This document shows, piece by piece, positions 44,232-55,644 of a stretch of 64,000 nt of DNA. The stretch's first letter is position 1. Each line of letters starts with the position of its first letter. Under the pieces are notes generated by a model that was not told the DNA's origin, made no database searches, and saw only the letters and a list, made by a program, of their open reading frames with translations. The translations under genes were made by a program, and so were the position numbers. Source of the DNA: Fomitopsis serialis (Eukaryota; Basidiomycota; Agaricomycetes; Polyporales; Fomitopsidaceae); contig NW_025954977.1 in NCBI RefSeq assembly GCF_022376445.1, positions 186,001 through 250,000 on the forward strand, in the 5' to 3' direction.

Positions 44232-47156
44232 ATGGAAACATTCAAGAATTTGTTGTCCCCCTTCTCGAGTGCTTCTAATCCTCTCCAGGACACGTTGGTA
44301 CGAGTGCGTGCTATATCAAAACGAGACTATCCTGAATCGACGCCTCATAGAAACTCGTCGTCGTCGGTGGCACACTCGAGACTGCGCGACGTGTTTCTGT
44401 TTCTGCTTGGAATGGCTTCATTGACTGTGAGCTAGCCCTTGTCGGCGTGTCGATCTACTTACCGAACTCACGCAGCTTTCTTCCTCACTGCGCACTTCAG
44501 TCAAGAGGACTATCCATACGACTGGTGAGTGGCAATGTCTCAACAGCAGCCGCGACTCTAACAAATACGCATATCCGCAAGGTTGATGCACTGGCTGGCA
44601 AAGGTGTGTTCGAGCTGACCACGACAGGGAATACACGCACTCAGTGACCATTCAGCAACCGGCGTGGGGTCGCAGTCGCGAATTCGACATCACTACACGC
44701 ACCATCAGTCGGAATGGTCTTACTCAGTCTACGACTGGAGATCTAGACGACGAAGAAGCCGACGACGGCGAGGTCATGATGAGTGGTCGTAAGAAGCGCA
44801 AAGGTACGTCAGTGGACATTGCGATGGCGGCTTGCCGCTGAGGCGAAGTTCGCGAAGTGGCAATCGTTCCAAGTCTAGGTAAGCGCCTTTTGTGGCGCCA
44901 TACTAGGACAATGCTCATCACGTATTTGGTTAGACACGACGCATACCATTTACTATCGGGGACACTGGCTGCGGGTACGTGACGTGATGCAGTTCAGACT
45001 TCTGCTAATTGAAGCGACATAATAGATTACACGCACGAAGCGTTTCCAGGATTACGGTTCTTACGCTGAGATTAAGATCTGGTGGGTGGCTTTCCACACG
45101 GCTGTCTACTGTTCTGACTCACCTGTCTGCCAGTGTGGTGGCGAGAAACAATGACATTCTCAAGAAATTGGTCCTGGAAGCCAAGCGTGAGTATGAGAAG
45201 GACGCAGTGCACCGCGTGCACATCTACATGGCAGACACGTACGACGGCACTCGTTTTCCCTACAATGCATGCAGCTGACACTTGACATAACTGGCGCCCA
45301 GAACGTACGGCGGCTGGCGTTGGAACGGTGCCCGGCAGAAGCGCCCTATGAGCTCAATTGTATTGGAACCGGGCGTCAAGGATATGATACTCGCGGATTG
45401 TCAAGACTTCCTCTGCTCCGAGGAGTGGTATGTGTATATGCCTGTGTCCGCTTGCGAGCCTGCTAACACGCTGTAATAGGTATGCCGAAAGAGGTATGAT
45501 TGTGACGCAGCCACCGCATGCCGGTGGGGCTAACCAATGGGACAGGTATCCCATTCCGTCGCGGCTATCTTCTGCACGGTGTCCCTGGAAGGCAAGTTAC
45601 CTGAATATCAGATTGCGAGTGCCGGCTCACCTCGGTTCGCAGTGGGAAAACCTCTTTAATCCACAGTCTGGCGGGTGAGCTTGGATTGGACATCTATGTC
45701 ATCAGTTTGTCGGCGAAGGGGTGCGGATCTTGTGTGACGCTCCAATTCGATGCTAACCATTGGCATATTAGGATGAGCGATAACATGCTGGCCACTCTGA
45801 TGGGAAATATACCTTCGAGGTAAGTAGGTCAGGCCACACGGCTTTTCCGGTAGCTAACTCTATCCACAGATGTATATTGCTACTCGAGGATTTGGATGCC
45901 GCGTTCACGCGAGGCGTCTCTCGTGATGATAGTTCCACGGGGGCGCCAACTAGCTCTACCAGTACCTCTAGCTCCACGTCAACTGCAAAGACGAAAGATG
46001 AGAGCAATGACGGATCTACTCTCACTCTCAGTGGGCTGCTTAACAGTCTCGATGGCGTCGCAGCTGCTGAGGGCCGGTGAGCAGCAAGTTCGACAGGCGT
46101 GCATACCGGCCCCCGAAGTACTGAGATTCCCTCAACAGCTTACTATTCGCAACTACGAATCACATCGAGCGTCTTGACCCGGCATTGAGCCGCCCGGGTC
46201 GCATGGATGTATGGGTGAACTTCAAGCACGCCAGCAAGTGGCAAGCAGAAGGCATTTTCAAGTGTTTCTTCCCCGCAAAGCCTTCGTCAAATGGGAACTC
46301 GCCTACGTCAGCTGCGTCCGCGAAACCGGACGACGAGGCGCCATCTGCAGAGGGCCTTGCTGTGCCGAAGCGCAAGAAAGCTGCTTATACTGCCCCTCTC
46401 CTCTCGGAGGAAGAGATCTCCGATCTAGCCAAACGTTTCGCAGACGCGATGCCGGAAGACGAGCTCAGTGTCAGTGCTCTGAAGGAACCGAGCATACTCG
46501 GATGACTGATACATATACATATCACACAGGTCGCGGCCCTGCAAGGATATCTCCTCAAGAACAAGACGCGTCCTAGAGAATGTGTAGACGAGGCTGTCGC
46601 TTGGTAAGTGAATGTATGCTGTTGTATCAGCATGTATTGAGCTTCTGCGCGCTTCAGGGTTGCTCAGGAGCGCGAGACTCGGGCTAAGCTCAAGAAGGAG
46701 AAAGAAGAGGTATGTGAAATATTCCGGAGATGGACGACGTCTGAATCAGATTTGCCTGTCAGCGCGAGGCGAAAGAGAAGAAAGAGGCCGAGGAGGCGGC
46801 AGAGAAAGCGAAGAAGGAGGCTGAAGAGAAGGCCAAGAAGGAGGCCGATGAAAAGGTTGCAACGGAGGTGCGTCAAGTGACGTGATTTATGCTATGGCGA
46901 GCACTCATGCCACTCCACTAGAAGCCTGCAGAAGTCACAGAGGTATAGACTTCGGGACGATACTATATGATCGTTATGCTCATCAGACTTCGGTCGTGCC
47001 GTAATGCAGGTGACCAAGGTGAGCTTTTGCCACATGCTGCGATGAAATTATGCATAAGGCGACAACTGACTCAATGTATAGGACACGGCGTCTGTGTCTG
47101 AACCTACTTCTAGCAGCAACTCCGCCGATGCGAACAAAGGCACGTCCGATGCATGA
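44232..47156 (+). CDS. BCS1-like AAA+ ATPase with charged C-terminal tail
   Basis: A membrane AAA+ ATPase of the BCS1-like class. The N-terminal exon ([11 protein letters not shown]...) leads into a hydrophobic piece ([17 protein letters not shown]) and the BCS1-N region. The AAA core follows: [20 protein letters not shown] (Walker A, interrupted by an intron with a GC donor at 45592), [18 protein letters not shown] (Walker B), a Ser/Thr-rich insertion absent from mitochondrial Bcs1, then [37 protein letters not shown] and RMDVWVNF. The C-terminus is a long Lys/Glu coiled coil ([17 protein letters not shown]), then tiny exons of 21 nt (46922-46942) and 9 nt (47010-47018). A further open acidic stretch after the stop (47195-47332) may belong to the protein. 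True Bcs1 translocates the Rieske protein; this expanded fungal subfamily has unknown clients. Confidence 0.88.
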
Positions 47157-47593
47157 CTCAGTGGTGAGACAGCGAGTGACGAACGGATAAACCGATGGCA
47201 GGGGCTGACACCGACCTCGAAAGCAGCGTGATTTCCGTCGACGAGACTGGCGCGGTTAACAGCTCTGAGACCCAAGATGGGAAGGAGAAGTGGGTCGCTG
47301 TCAAGGCAGACTCTCCTGATCCGGGGGTTTGACAGGGTTAGCAGTCTCGCGATGTACGTCCTGCGAAAGATTCTCATACTCATTGTACACCCCTACGCGC
47401 TGTTGTCCGATTATCCTGTAATGACCCTTGCCACCCTTATATGAGTAATGTATGTTCAATGCAATTAGAATTTCTCACCGAGGAACGGTCACGCCCGCCG
47501 TGCACAAGCAATGTTTTTCGAGATGCGAATGAATAGAGCGAATCAAGAAAGCGACGAGAGATTAGGATTACTAGGTACACATGACAGGATCCT
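47157..47593. other. Spacer between converging genes
   Basis: Contains the open 43-codon acidic stretch noted for the AAA gene (GADTDLESSVISVDETG...) and then the two 3' ends. No other gene seen. Confidence 0.5.
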
Positions 47594-50500
47594 CTATGAC
47601 GACTTCAGTGTTACCTCCGACAGCGTCTTGAACGCATCCTTGTACGCATCTAAAAGCGCCTTTACCCTCGTTCGCTCAGCGACGAGGGTTTCGTCCTCAT
47701 TGAGTAGTTCACCAAAGAGATCCGGCTTGTAGAGCGACGCCACAAGTCGGTTCTGCACCTGTTGCGACGTGTTGTTTACCAGGAAGTGCATGATCGCCTT
47801 GGGAACAAGATCCTGGATCGTCTGTCGCACGATATTGAAGTAGGACGCAATGAGCGACCTGATGAGATTCGTCTCCATTTCCTCGCGCGGAGTTAGCTGA
47901 GGACCTTTGTCTGACGCCTGTGTAATCGTGCACACTCGTCAGCAGCTTCGCATGGACGACAATCACGTCGTTACGTACCGCTTCAATGTGTTTGCCTAGG
48001 CTCTTCATGTCAAACGCCGCATTGTTGCCCTCCAGGCTCCGCTTACCCGCCATGAGCCCCGAGTGCAAGGACGGATCACCCCCACTGACATCCCGTCCGA
48101 TGGTGGTGGCGCCGGTACCCGAAGCAGCGCGCTCTGCTGTCGCTCCACTGATGGGACCCGGGCCGTTTTGTCCAAAGAAATAGTTGAGGAACGTCTCCTT
48201 GGCCGCGCCCCCTGCAGGATGAGCAGAGTGCGGTCGCACAGTGCCATGCTGATTGTGCGGCTTCGGTGAACCCGTTCGACGCGGGGACGTCCCAGCATCG
48301 TTGACAGACGCGATCGTCCGAGCGCGGTCATGAACTGTGGAAGAAACGGACCGCCCATCCCGAAGCGCCACACCGTTCATCCCATTTGTCTCTTCTGATG
48401 TGTCTTCGTCTTCATCAGGAGACACAGGTCCATTGACTGACTGGGCAGATGAGGGCTACACGTCATATTAGGTTATGCCGTGTGGTTAGACGAATCAGAA
48501 TATGTAGAAAGAAATCAGCGTACCCTGCGGAACTCATGTTTCGGCGGCGCCATCGCCGGTGCCTGCGTGGCCATAGCGGACCCAGCAATGAATGCTGGAT
48601 GGTTCGTGTTGATGTAAGCGGTCTGAATGTCAATCAAGCTCTGCGTATAGTCCGTCGTCGGACCCAGACGCTCCCGAAGCAGCTCTGATATCACTTCCAC
48701 CAGCTGCGCGTGTAGCCGGGGAAACCGTTGCAGCTCCTAAATTTGCCAATCAATGAGACGAACGCGATTTCGGATGTTACATCGCTTACTGCGCTGGTGC
48801 AGTTATGACAGATCTTGACCAATTCTTCGTACACGAGTTCGACGCATCGCAAACTCGGTGACTCCAGTAGCTTGATTTGTGGCTTTACGAGTAAGTCGAA
48901 GGCGATTTCCGGCACGAAAAGGCTTGGTCTCGGGCCTGTCGAATTGCGAATGGCTGTACGGATGTCCTGGTTGTCAAGATTGTGCGTCGAGTCTATAGAA
49001 TTAAGCGCGGAGCCGAAGACGTCGTTGAAGATGTAGTATATCCGTGCACCGCCTGACAGTTCCTTCGTCGAGATGTCGACGCTCGTGCCCTCTATTGACG
49101 CGACGAAGTCGCGTGCGAATTGAGTCATGAGCCGCAGTACGAGGGCGCCTTGCTATGGAAGAAGTCAATCGGCTGCATAGAGCCCCTGAGAGACCGAATA
49201 CCTGGTTCTTGTCCCCATACACCGCTGCATCTCCGAAAGAGTTCAATTCCTGTTGCGCCTGACCCATCAACGTATTCAACCGCGCCTTCATATCGGGAAG
49301 CTTGTCGCGGATATGATTCAATAAGACCTGTTCGTCATGAGCACTCCACTCTTCCCTCTTCTAGCGTGCATGTCCTACCTGGTTGAGAGTCTTAGCTAGA
49401 TACTTCGTACCGTTCTTGTGCGCAATATTTCTGTATGCAGCATGCGACCGGAAGAACTCCAACTCCGTGTCAATGGCGTCGGACAATTGCTTGCCAGCGT
49501 TAATGTCCTGCTGACTCCGGCCTACAACACCAATGAAGCCCAGCTTGAGCGGATACACGCGTCCCGTGAGGATGTCGAGCGCGTTTGTCCCTGCATCCAT
49601 GAGGTCAAGTTTCGTGAGGACACCAATCGTGCGCCGTCCTTGTGGGTCAACGGAGCGCGCGAGTTTGAGTGATTCTGAGTTGGCGAGGTCAACGTTGGCA
49701 GGGGAGACAGCGAGGACGATGCAATTGGGCTTCGTGACATAGTCCAGTACCAAGCTTCGGATTTGTCGCTCAATATCACTTGGTTGGTCGCCCACTGGGA
49801 TCTGTGTCGCCGTGCTCTAGCAACCCTGACCACGAGCGAAAGGATGATTCATACCTTTGTCAGTCCCGGCAAATCTACCAATGTCAAATCTAGAACGTCC
49901 GGGCTGTATATTCGCAGGTGATCGGCAGCTTGCTGATGCCTTGTTCTGCCCCGCCACTCTGAACGTCTCCTGTTCAATCTCCCGCCGGATTCATCAAAGT
50001 CGGTGAATCGCTTGTCAAGGTGCAAGAACTGGCCCCATTCCGTGTATGTTGGTGCAGGTGCGCCGGGAGCTGGTTCGGGACGGGTGTGTGGATGAGCTGC
50101 AGTACAAGGGGCCTCCGCGTGACAATTCCTTGTCCTCGAGGCAGAAATCACGTCCGACGATGCTGTAGAGGCAGTATTCAGCACTAGAAACTGCTATGAC
50201 GGAATCACATGCACGAGCGCGAGCAGGCGTTGGGAGCGACGTGTTCTCGGCCAGTTTGTTCGTATATGTGGTGGCACCAGGCGGACAACAATAGCGCACA
50301 AAGGCATATCCACGACAAGATCCAATCGCCGGAAAGTACGATGCTGCGGTTCCTGTAATATTCGCTCGCGGATGGTCCGACGAGCCACTCGAAGACTTGT
50401 CGGTAGCTCGGTGACCTGTGGTCAGAGGCACTGCATGGTGCCAGCGCACGCGTATTCGTCGCACCACTAGCCACACTAGGTACCGGAATATCACCCGCAA

Positions 50501-50793
50501 CCATGACCTCGCGCGCATTGTGTAGAACGTGGGGGCTCCGGAAATCGAGTGATAAAGAAAGACTCACGTCTCGAGCACACTGGACTTTCCGCAGACTGAC
50601 TGCCAACCTATCTCCTGCCTGAGACCCAGTCACATATGACACAAAGAGAAACGTACAACGCCAGTTGTGGCATGTCCAGCTCTCCGCCTACATAGCATTC
50701 TTAGTTACGAACGCGTTCCCGTCCAGTGAGCACGTACCGAGGTTGCGAAGGTGTCCTGCAGCTTGTTACGAGCTTGATGAGGTCGGCGTCCAT
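47594..50793 (-). CDS. VPS1: Dynamin-type GTPase VPS1, with many single-base frame breaks in the GTPase exons
   Basis: VPS1 is the dynamin-like GTPase of vacuolar sorting, endocytosis and peroxisome fission. Visible in order: MDADLIKL; the P-loop region (GSQS, GKSSVLE); IVGRDF; TEWGQFLHLDKRFTDFDE; YSPDVLDLTLVDLPGLTK; IPVGDQPSDIERQIRSLVLD; NCIVLAVSPANVDLANSES; RRTIGVLTKLDLMD (G4); middle-domain blocks RVYPLKLGFIGVVGRSQQDI and PSLFVPEIAFDLLVKPQIKL; the Ser/Pro insertion; and the GED (LIRSLIASYFNIVRQTIQDL to KSS-stop). It lacks a PH or Pro-rich tail, as expected for Vps1. Between 49,915 and 50,770 at least seven positions lack one base needed for the frame, including the P-loop. Codons around each break are normal, so the gene is probably functional and the sequence faulty. 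Confidence 0.9.
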
Positions 50794-51296
50794 GGTGGTC
50801 GTGGTCGTTAACAGATGAAAGTCGTGAAAGAGACGTGGTTTGTGCGGCAACCCAAAGGTGGTGGGCAGAGGCAGGCAGAAACGCGTCAACCTTCGGCAGG
50901 TATAGCCAGTCACGCGCCCGGCCGCAGAACACGCAAGCTTGCAAGAGGTCGCGAGAATGCTAGGCGTGTCCACACCACGCAGGAGACAATGGAAAGCCGG
51001 GAGGTCGAGGGTAGGGAACAGGTAGGAAACGAAGATGAATCGCAGTGTCTTTGGCGCGAAACCACGTGCTCGAACTCTACATACGTACTTTTGCTTCGCG
51101 ACGCAAGTTGCTACCGCGACGCGTTCATTATGTCAATCTTCACCAGTTCCACCCTAAGATTATGCAGGTCCATGCAAATGTAATTGACTGGGCACGACGG
51201 AGGATCGTCACCCAGGTGTTGTTTGGACGGTCAATCAATGCATTGTAGACTAGTCGTCCATTGCACAACTACAGACGTATACTACTCTAGATAGCC
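50794..51296. other. Spacer between VPS1 and ATP4
   Basis: VPS1 promoter and ATP4 3' flank; no gene seen. Confidence 0.55.
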
Positions 51297-52300
51297 TTGT
51301 TCTTGACGAGCTCTGTATGATGTTATCAGATGAGGTCTCAAATGGTGAAGCGCATCAGACTTACGGTCGATCTCTACAATAGCACTCGTCAAGATCTCCT
51401 TCTGCACCTTCTCGTCGTTCAGGCTCTTGAGCACGTTCGCGATGACGGTCTTCGTAAGCTCCGCCTGCTCATTCTCCTTCTCCTGCTGCTCGAAGCGCAC
51501 CCAGCTATCAAGGACGGCCTTCACCTCCGAAGCGAGCGCAACCTTCTGCTGCTGAACGAACGCCTCCGCCTCCAGCTTCGCAGTCTCCTACAGTGACGGA
51601 TGCATGTCAATTTATGTGGCATCGATGAAGACCCAGAAATGTGGCTGCGTACCTTGGAGAGGGCGAACAGGCTCTCGGTGACGGACACAACATCCTTCAT
51701 CTGTTCAACAGACGTGATGCGGTCCTTGACGGCCTGCGTGTGCTCAGCACGCGACGAGTCGAGGATACCCTTGATGCGCTGGATGTGACCCTCGGCCCAG
51801 TCGCGGTACGGCTCCCGGATGCTCTGCACCGATGGCATCAACACTTTCGTACATTCGCGCGACAGGTAGCAGGACTGACCTTGGCGATGAACGTCAAGAG
51901 GACGAAGAACCCAACGGCAATGACGGTCTCCTCATTCACGACGTAGAGCTCCTGCGAGATGGCCGTCGCGATCAGACCCGTGCCGAGCACGACGGAGCCG
52001 GTTTTCGTGACGAGGCCGGGCGAAGAGGGCATCTTGTTAATGAGTTCGGACGCCTTTTCAGCGGGGGGAGTGTTTGACGAGCTGGCCATACCACGGCTAA
52101 TACAACCGGCTGTGTCAGTAGTCTACTCAAAGTATTGTACGAATGCCGACGCACGCAACGACAGCCCGCGGGATGGCAGCGACCGCTTGGGGCCGCACCC
52201 TCGATGCTGCACGGGGGTAAGTTCAGAGCACAGTTGATATAGAGCATCCCACAAGCATACCTGTCGCTCTCAGCGAGTTTGCAGCGATTCTGGAGGCCAT
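51297..52300 (-). CDS. ATP4: Mitochondrial F1Fo ATP synthase subunit 4 (b subunit)
   Basis: The peripheral-stalk b subunit of ATP synthase. The start MASRIAANSLRATASRV gives a mitochondrial presequence. After two short introns comes NTPPAEKASELINKMPSSPG, then the two inner-membrane helices (VVLGTGLIATAISQELYVV and TVIAVGFFVLLTFIAK). The matrix stalk follows: IREPYRDWAEGHIQRIKGIL, DRITSVEQMKDVVSVTESL, KLEAEAFVQQQKVALASEV and DEKVQKEILTSAIVEIDR, ending ELVKNKAI-stop. Order and spacing match fungal Atp4; about six exons and intact. It lies head-to-tail downstream of the uncertain gene at 52.6 kb. Confidence 0.92.
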
Positions 52301-52627
52301 CCGTGATGTAGTGTAGAGGTGCTGGCAGACGCTCTCCGCGACGAGCTCATCGCCCGCCAAACGCCGAACAAACTCAGATCGTGGGAACTCACTCCGGCTT
52401 TTCACGACCGGACCCCGGTGCGGTACTTACAGGGGATACGCGAAGAATAACCTGGCCTATGCATTCATGCATTCATTAATACTTTTTACTTTCGCCTCGC
52501 ATCCTCAGAAACGACGTCCAAGCCTGGTGCATATAAATTGGGGAGTTACAGCTAGTTTTACAGACCAACATTACACGATCAAGCTACACAGAGTGACAAA
52601 GAGGCCCAAAACGAGAATGAAACAGAA
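52301..52627. promoter_or_regulatory. ATP4 promoter region
   Basis: About 330 bp upstream of the ATP4 start. It contains an A/T-rich patch with TTTATATGC on the minus strand near 52,530-52,540. No gene. Confidence 0.4.
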
Positions 52628-53800
52628 CTAGTTCTTGACTTTGGCTTTTGTACTTCGCGAGACAAACTTGCAGCGGAAATCTTTACCCTCGTGTATATGG
52701 CCTGGTATGAATTTCACCGCGTTGTCAGTTGGGACATCGCACAGGATGTTCAGGGCGACGGCGACAGAGACCCGAGGGCGCGAAGCATCCGAGTCCTCCA
52801 TAAGTTGGCGCAGTTCAGACGACGCAGCACTGGAACTGCACGTCAACAACGCAGTCACTTCGACGAGAAATAGCCTACGCACGCAACCTTTCTTGCACCA
52901 AAGCCGCCCAAGGGTTCGTACTCCAGAGCCGATGCCCCCGCGCTCGCAGCGACTCTGCGGAGATCCAGATATGGCGTGGCCTTGGTTCGACGGCCAGTCT
53001 TGGCGGAGTGTTTGGTATGAGGAGTCGACGAGGTGATAGAGTCGGCTTCGTGGTCGAAGTGCGCTATCCGGGCTGTCTTCCGAGGCCGTCCCGAGGAAAA
53101 CATGCCCCCTTCAGGTGAGCCTTTCCGTTTCGCGACAGTGGTCGAACTCGCAGCAAAATCGACCAGAGTTTGAGAGCTAGGAAGGTCTTCAAGCTGTTCG
53201 TCCTGCAGGATGCTGTCTTCGGAGGCGCATAGAGTAGCTTGAGAATCTTCTCCCGGTAGAATGGATGAGCGGGATCGACGACGGCCTTATGATGATATGT
53301 GAGTCGAAGGTAAGGTATCATGATGTGATTAATTACCATCCAGCACGTAGTGGTTGATGGGGCGCAGGAAGCCCCATGCAACTGAGTCGTTGATCCATTT
53401 CATGTGGAAGACCTAGAATAAGTTATGAAGGTGGGGGGCTTGTGCCTGAGGCGGACGAGAATTACGAACTGGTATGGCACGATGTAATAGTCTGCATGTC
53501 GTAGTGTTAATCATGACCGGCTATATGCGCGAGAATACCGGTCAATGAACGGCTGGATTCTCACTTAGGTAGCCAGGGATCCTCCATGTCACGACAGAAG
53601 ACATGGGTCGCTTTTCGGTCGCCTGTCGCAACGGCGCCTCCATGCGCACCTGGCACGCAAATATACTGTTGTCTATCAAGGTGTGGATAGCTAGATCTGT
53701 ACGCACCCCATAGATCCTGCACTCGCCTCGGCACGAAAGGGCTGAGCAGCGCTACGGGAAAAATGCTCAGAACACTCAGCCGGCACTTGCACGCAGGATG
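52628..53800 (-). CDS. Uncertain multi-exon protein, possible BRCT-like segment, basic nuclear region
   Basis: Minus-strand exons can be strung together: MEAPLRQATEKRPMSSVVT or the alternative frame GAVATGDRKATHVFCRD; YYIVPYQF; VFHMKWINDSVAWGFLRPIN; VDPAHPFYREKILKLLYAP; TTVAKRKGSPEGGMFSSGR; PRKTARIAHFDHEADS; and LDLRRVAASAGASALEYEPL. The last block is VALNILCDVPTDNAV, ending KAKVKN-stop at 52628. The segment with THVFCRD, VFHMKWINDS and PINHYVLD faintly recalls a BRCT fold (THxxxx, then a Trp-containing last helix). Basic SPxR/KRK patches suggest a nuclear protein. A frame break near 52,865-52,895 is not explained by an intron. The 5' end is unknown and may reach about 54.0 kb. Confidence 0.4.
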
Positions 53801-54030
53801 TTCAAGTTACCTGTGCCTTGGAATAAGTCATGACTTGGTACAGAACAGCCTGACGCGCTTGTCATGTTGTTAGCGACGAAAACGCAGGTGATGGGAGCAG
53901 TAGGAACCGGTGTGCGTATGTACTTATAGCACGGCACTGTATCAGTGTATGTACTCAGCGCTAGCCTCACTGAACTGGAGGGAATGAAGGCATTTCGGCA
54001 CATGCCGAACAGTTTGACGGTTCCAAAAAA

Positions 54031-54122
54031 CTCTCTGTCGGGGAGTCGAACCCCGCTTTCGCGCGACCAACGAAGGAGAGGGTTATGACAGGCGCGTGTA
54101 CTAACCGATATACTAACAGAGA
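54031..54122 (-). tRNA. tRNA-Asp (GTC), 20-nt intron
   Basis: Same mature sequence as the copy at 16061-16138: TCTCTGT/ACAGAGA acceptor stem, GGTTAGTA D-loop, CGCGC/GCGCG anticodon stem, GTC anticodon and CGGGGTTCGACTCCCCG T-arm. The insertion after position 37 is 20 nt here (TAACCCTCTCCTTCGTTGGT). A TTTTTT Pol III terminator follows directly on the minus strand (54025-54030). Removing the intron leaves 72 nt. Confidence 0.93.
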
Positions 54123-55644
54123 CGTTAGGGTCGTCAAAGTTAAATTTGTACTTATTGAGTGTCAGCAACCAGGGCAAGCCACACGTGAACCTGTTGAGTG
54201 ATCGCGCCGCTACCGCTGCCTCTCAGCTGCTAACTTAGGGCGAGCTTGAATGTACCTTCTTGTTGTCTGAGCTGCGATTTGTGACGGAGCGCATACCCAT
54301 AGCAAACTCGGATATCTCATAACATCGATGGAGTCTGCCAGCGCCAGCACGTCCCGCCCCATCTCGACCGCCCCGACCCCTCCGAACGGCAGGCCCGCGG
54401 GCCAGGGTCCAGCAGAGAGGCCACAAGAACGGGCAGCCAGTGCAAAGGTGCAAACGCTTTGCTAATCGGTGTGGGCTAACGGGGCTCATTTGGGATGCAG
54501 CCGATACGCTCACGTCAAACGTACAAAGAGAAGTAGGCTTTGTTCTGCTCATGTCATGTATTGTATCACTGAATCATATGCAGATACTTGCTATGCAGGA
54601 GAAGCATACACAAGTTAGTGAGGTATGACTTCCCTCGTTTTGAAATGCGAGATGCACGAGAGCTTTGTTCACCCACAGACACGCGAAGCATACCGCAAAG
54701 AACTCACACTCGCAGAGGACAAACTGAAGAAGTTGCAGGACGAGTGCAAGTATGTCACCATTCATGGCACGTCGGAAGGTTATTCTCCTGACTGGCCAAC
54801 CCGTCATAGCCTGCTTCTGGACGCCGTGGATATCGCTGCACCGGCACAACCTTCCCTATTACACTACCTCGCGCGAGACCCAATACCTCCACAATACCAC
54901 TCATACCAAGTTCCTTCCCCTCAGCGGCAGAGTCCGCGCCAGTGCCTGTACCCGCTACACAGCCTTCACCACGCCCGACCGCATCTGCACCTGCCCCCTC
55001 ACATCCGCATCACCAAGCACACGGCCATAGCCATCGACACCGATCGCGGTCGAACAGGAAGTCAACCACGCAGAACGGGAACGGTGTCAGTTCAAGACGA
55101 TAGGTTCGCGTGTGGGGTCTATCGAATAACCGTAACTGATCGCGTACCATTTCGTTAGTGAAGAGAGTGCAAGAGTTTGTGCTCATCGCTGCTGCAGACT
55201 TTCCAGTGGCTTGTAAGCCTCGCGCTGGTCCACTCATCGAGGACATGTACATTAACTATCTGATATATCCACTGGTCTTGGGGTATTGTAATATTGTTGA
55301 CTGCCAGTGCAGCGTACGCATGTACAGTACGCGACGTGTTCAGACAGGCTCAGACAGGCTCAGACTTAAAACTTGTGCAGTGCATTTCCAACGGTGCTTG
55401 TCTACATATGCCACCATCGTGGCCCCGGCCTACCACTGCGACGCCCCGCCCTGACTCTTTCTCTTTGCCTTGCGCCTTGCTGCTGGCCGAATTTGCCTGA
55501 AGGGATTAATTGATAAACACGCGAAGTGCTCGCCGCAGACGGCATATATGAGGTCTAGGCTGTTCACCATGAGTCACGGTCCACGGCAACGACGGTCTCC
55601 CGTCCTGGCTTTCCAAGGCTTTGCTCATTGTCTGGTCGGAGAAC
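54123..55644. other. Intergenic with one weak open frame
   Basis: About 1.5 kb. A 177-codon plus frame at 54625-55158 has a helical charged start (RKELTLAEDKLKKLQDECKY) and a His/Pro-rich second half. No family match and no supporting splice sites, so it is not called as a gene. The right end is the promoter of the FAD oxidoreductase gene. Confidence 0.45.

Noticed and set aside
54625..55158. 177-codon plus-strand frame as a gene
   Set aside because: No family, no splice support, His/Pro-rich second half typical of random GC-rich frames; kept only as a note in the intergenic entry.
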